Positions 63,190 to 64,000 of a stretch of DNA of 64,000 bases are shown here, piece by piece. The notes beneath the pieces were generated by a model. It had not been told where the DNA came from. It saw nothing but the letters and a program-made list of their open reading frames with translations, and searched no databases. Source of the DNA: Gossypium raimondii (lineage: Eukaryota; Streptophyta; Magnoliopsida; Malvales; Malvaceae); assembly GCF_025698545.1 (NCBI RefSeq), contig NC_068569.1, positions 8,928,001 to 8,992,000 on the forward strand, written 5' to 3'. Numbering within the stretch: the first letter of the stretch is position 1; each line of letters opens with the position of its first letter. Both the position numbers and the translations under genes were made by a program.

Positions 63190-63561
63190 TTAACTTGCCT
63201 GAGCAGAAGAGGCTGCTGCTGTGATAACATCTTCAAGTTTAACCCTTGCACCTTTTGACCCATCAGAGGCAGAACTAGTTCTCTCAATAGCAGTGCCTTC
63301 CTTATTACCATCATCCAAGCACACAACTTGAGCAAAGCTCTTAGACATCTGCTTTATGAAATCGTTGGATAACGTAACAGTGTTTCTATGCTCACTTTCT
63401 CCAACAACCCCTACAGACATGAGGCTAGCTTGTTGTCTAGCCTTACGCTCTTGCATGGCCTTCTGTCTGTCCTCATAAAATTCAAAATCATCCAGGATTG
63501 ACATATCAGTTTCATAACTTTTAAAGATGCTCAACATCTCAAGTCCTTGCTCCAGTTTCAC
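63190..63561 (-). CDS. Last exon of a probable YTH-domain (ECT-type) m6A reader, gene continues past the right edge
   Basis: The last exon gives 123 residues plus stop after an acceptor AATTTTGCAG at 63562 and beyond. It begins VKLEQGLEMLSIFKSYETD, continues SILDDFEFYEDRQKAMQERK, and ends in an Ala/Ser-rich tail. The first 45 residues resemble the segment just after the YTH domain in plant ECT proteins, where a conserved stretch of the type ILDDFxFYExRQK is followed by a basic helix. The aromatic cage of the YTH domain would be in exons outside the window, so RNA binding cannot be checked. No exon could be identified in 63562-64000, which reads as intron. Confidence 0.6.
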   Translation of the reverse strand: MKLEQGLEMLSIFKSYETDMSILDDFEFYEDRQKAMQERKARQQASLMSVGVVGESEHRNTVTLSNDFIKQMSKSFAQVVCLDDGNKEGTAIERTSSASDGSKGARVKLEDVITAAASSAQAS

Positions 63562-64000
63562 CTGCAAAATTTGACATTCACACAAGTAAAGAATTGTTGC
63601 AAGTGAAATACCTTCAAGCAACATCTTTTAAATCCTCAAAACTAAGTAAGAAGAAGCATGAAGAAATCAAAAGTTGCATAAGACATGTTATCCAATCAAT
63701 AAAGGAAAAGGAATGGCCTTAGGATTCGTAATACGACAGGAGGACAACAAAATGGTGGGGTAACATCCTCAATTACATCTGAGGGAGAGAGACTGATGCA
63801 GGTGAGGGCCACAGATCATATATAGATCAATGATCCTATCGATTCAGGAAAGAACACTTGATGACTACGGTTTTGTCGATAAAAAGAAGCTTTGGTATCA
63901 GAATTAGCACCTCATTCAGAAGGCTAAAAGGATAGGAGACCTGAACAAATTTTTAAAATAATTTTTTCAACAATTTAGTATTCAGAACCAAGATTTTCCC

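Noticed and set aside
1-64000. CRISPR arrays, operons or bacterial-type regulation
   Set aside because: The window is plant nuclear DNA and no spaced short repeats of that type occur.

Overview
The window is eukaryotic nuclear DNA from a dicot plant. It shows many short introns with GT-AG borders, AT-rich intergenic DNA, MITEs, microsatellites and plant-specific gene families. The protein style and repeat types would fit Malvaceae (a cotton-like genome), but that assignment is by recollection and is only moderately secure. Nine protein-coding genes can be reconstructed by splicing. Seven are complete and two run off the window edges.

Layout, left to right: (1) 1-2242, minus, N-terminal part of a USP-domain protein of the U-box/USP kinase type, cut by the window start; (2) 4791-7007, minus, a pollen-receptor-like LRR kinase (PRK, LRR-III) with a degenerate kinase; (3) 8715-18162, plus, an 18-exon cycloartenol-synthase-type oxidosqualene cyclase (OSC); (4) 19423-21814, minus, a CYP716A-type cytochrome P450; (5) 24979-32529, minus, a 19-exon full-size PDR/ABCG transporter of the terpenoid-exporting type; (6) 35264-41922, minus, a 17-exon beta-amyrin-synthase-type OSC; (7) 50727-54784, minus, a STRUBBELIG-receptor-family LRR pseudokinase; (8) 55748-59428, minus, a membrane-anchored START-domain lipid-binding protein; (9) from 63190 past the right edge, minus, the last exon of a probable YTH/ECT m6A reader. 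The gaps are AT-rich and hold at least three copies of one Harbinger-like MITE, a 660-bp fold-back element, other dispersed repeats and a gag fragment, but no further convincing gene.

The centre (8.7-41.9 kb) looks like a compact triterpenoid gene cluster. It holds two cyclases from different OSC clades (one tetracyclic or sterol-type, one pentacyclic), a P450 of the subfamily known for oxidising C-28 of amyrins, and a PDR exporter of the clade that moves terpenoids, with no unrelated gene between them. All four reconstruct as intact reading frames. The simplest working model is 2,3-oxidosqualene to beta-amyrin (gene 6), then oleanolic-type acid (gene 4), then export (gene 5). The CAS-type cyclase (gene 3) supplies either sterol precursor or a second tetracyclic scaffold. 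Gene 3 keeps the cycloartenol product-determining residues but has DCTSE in place of the usual DCTAE catalytic motif and several other unusual positions. Both receptor-like kinases flanking the cluster lack the catalytic Asp of the HRD motif.

Exon borders were set by eye from homology, reading-frame continuity and splice consensus. They have not been checked against transcripts.
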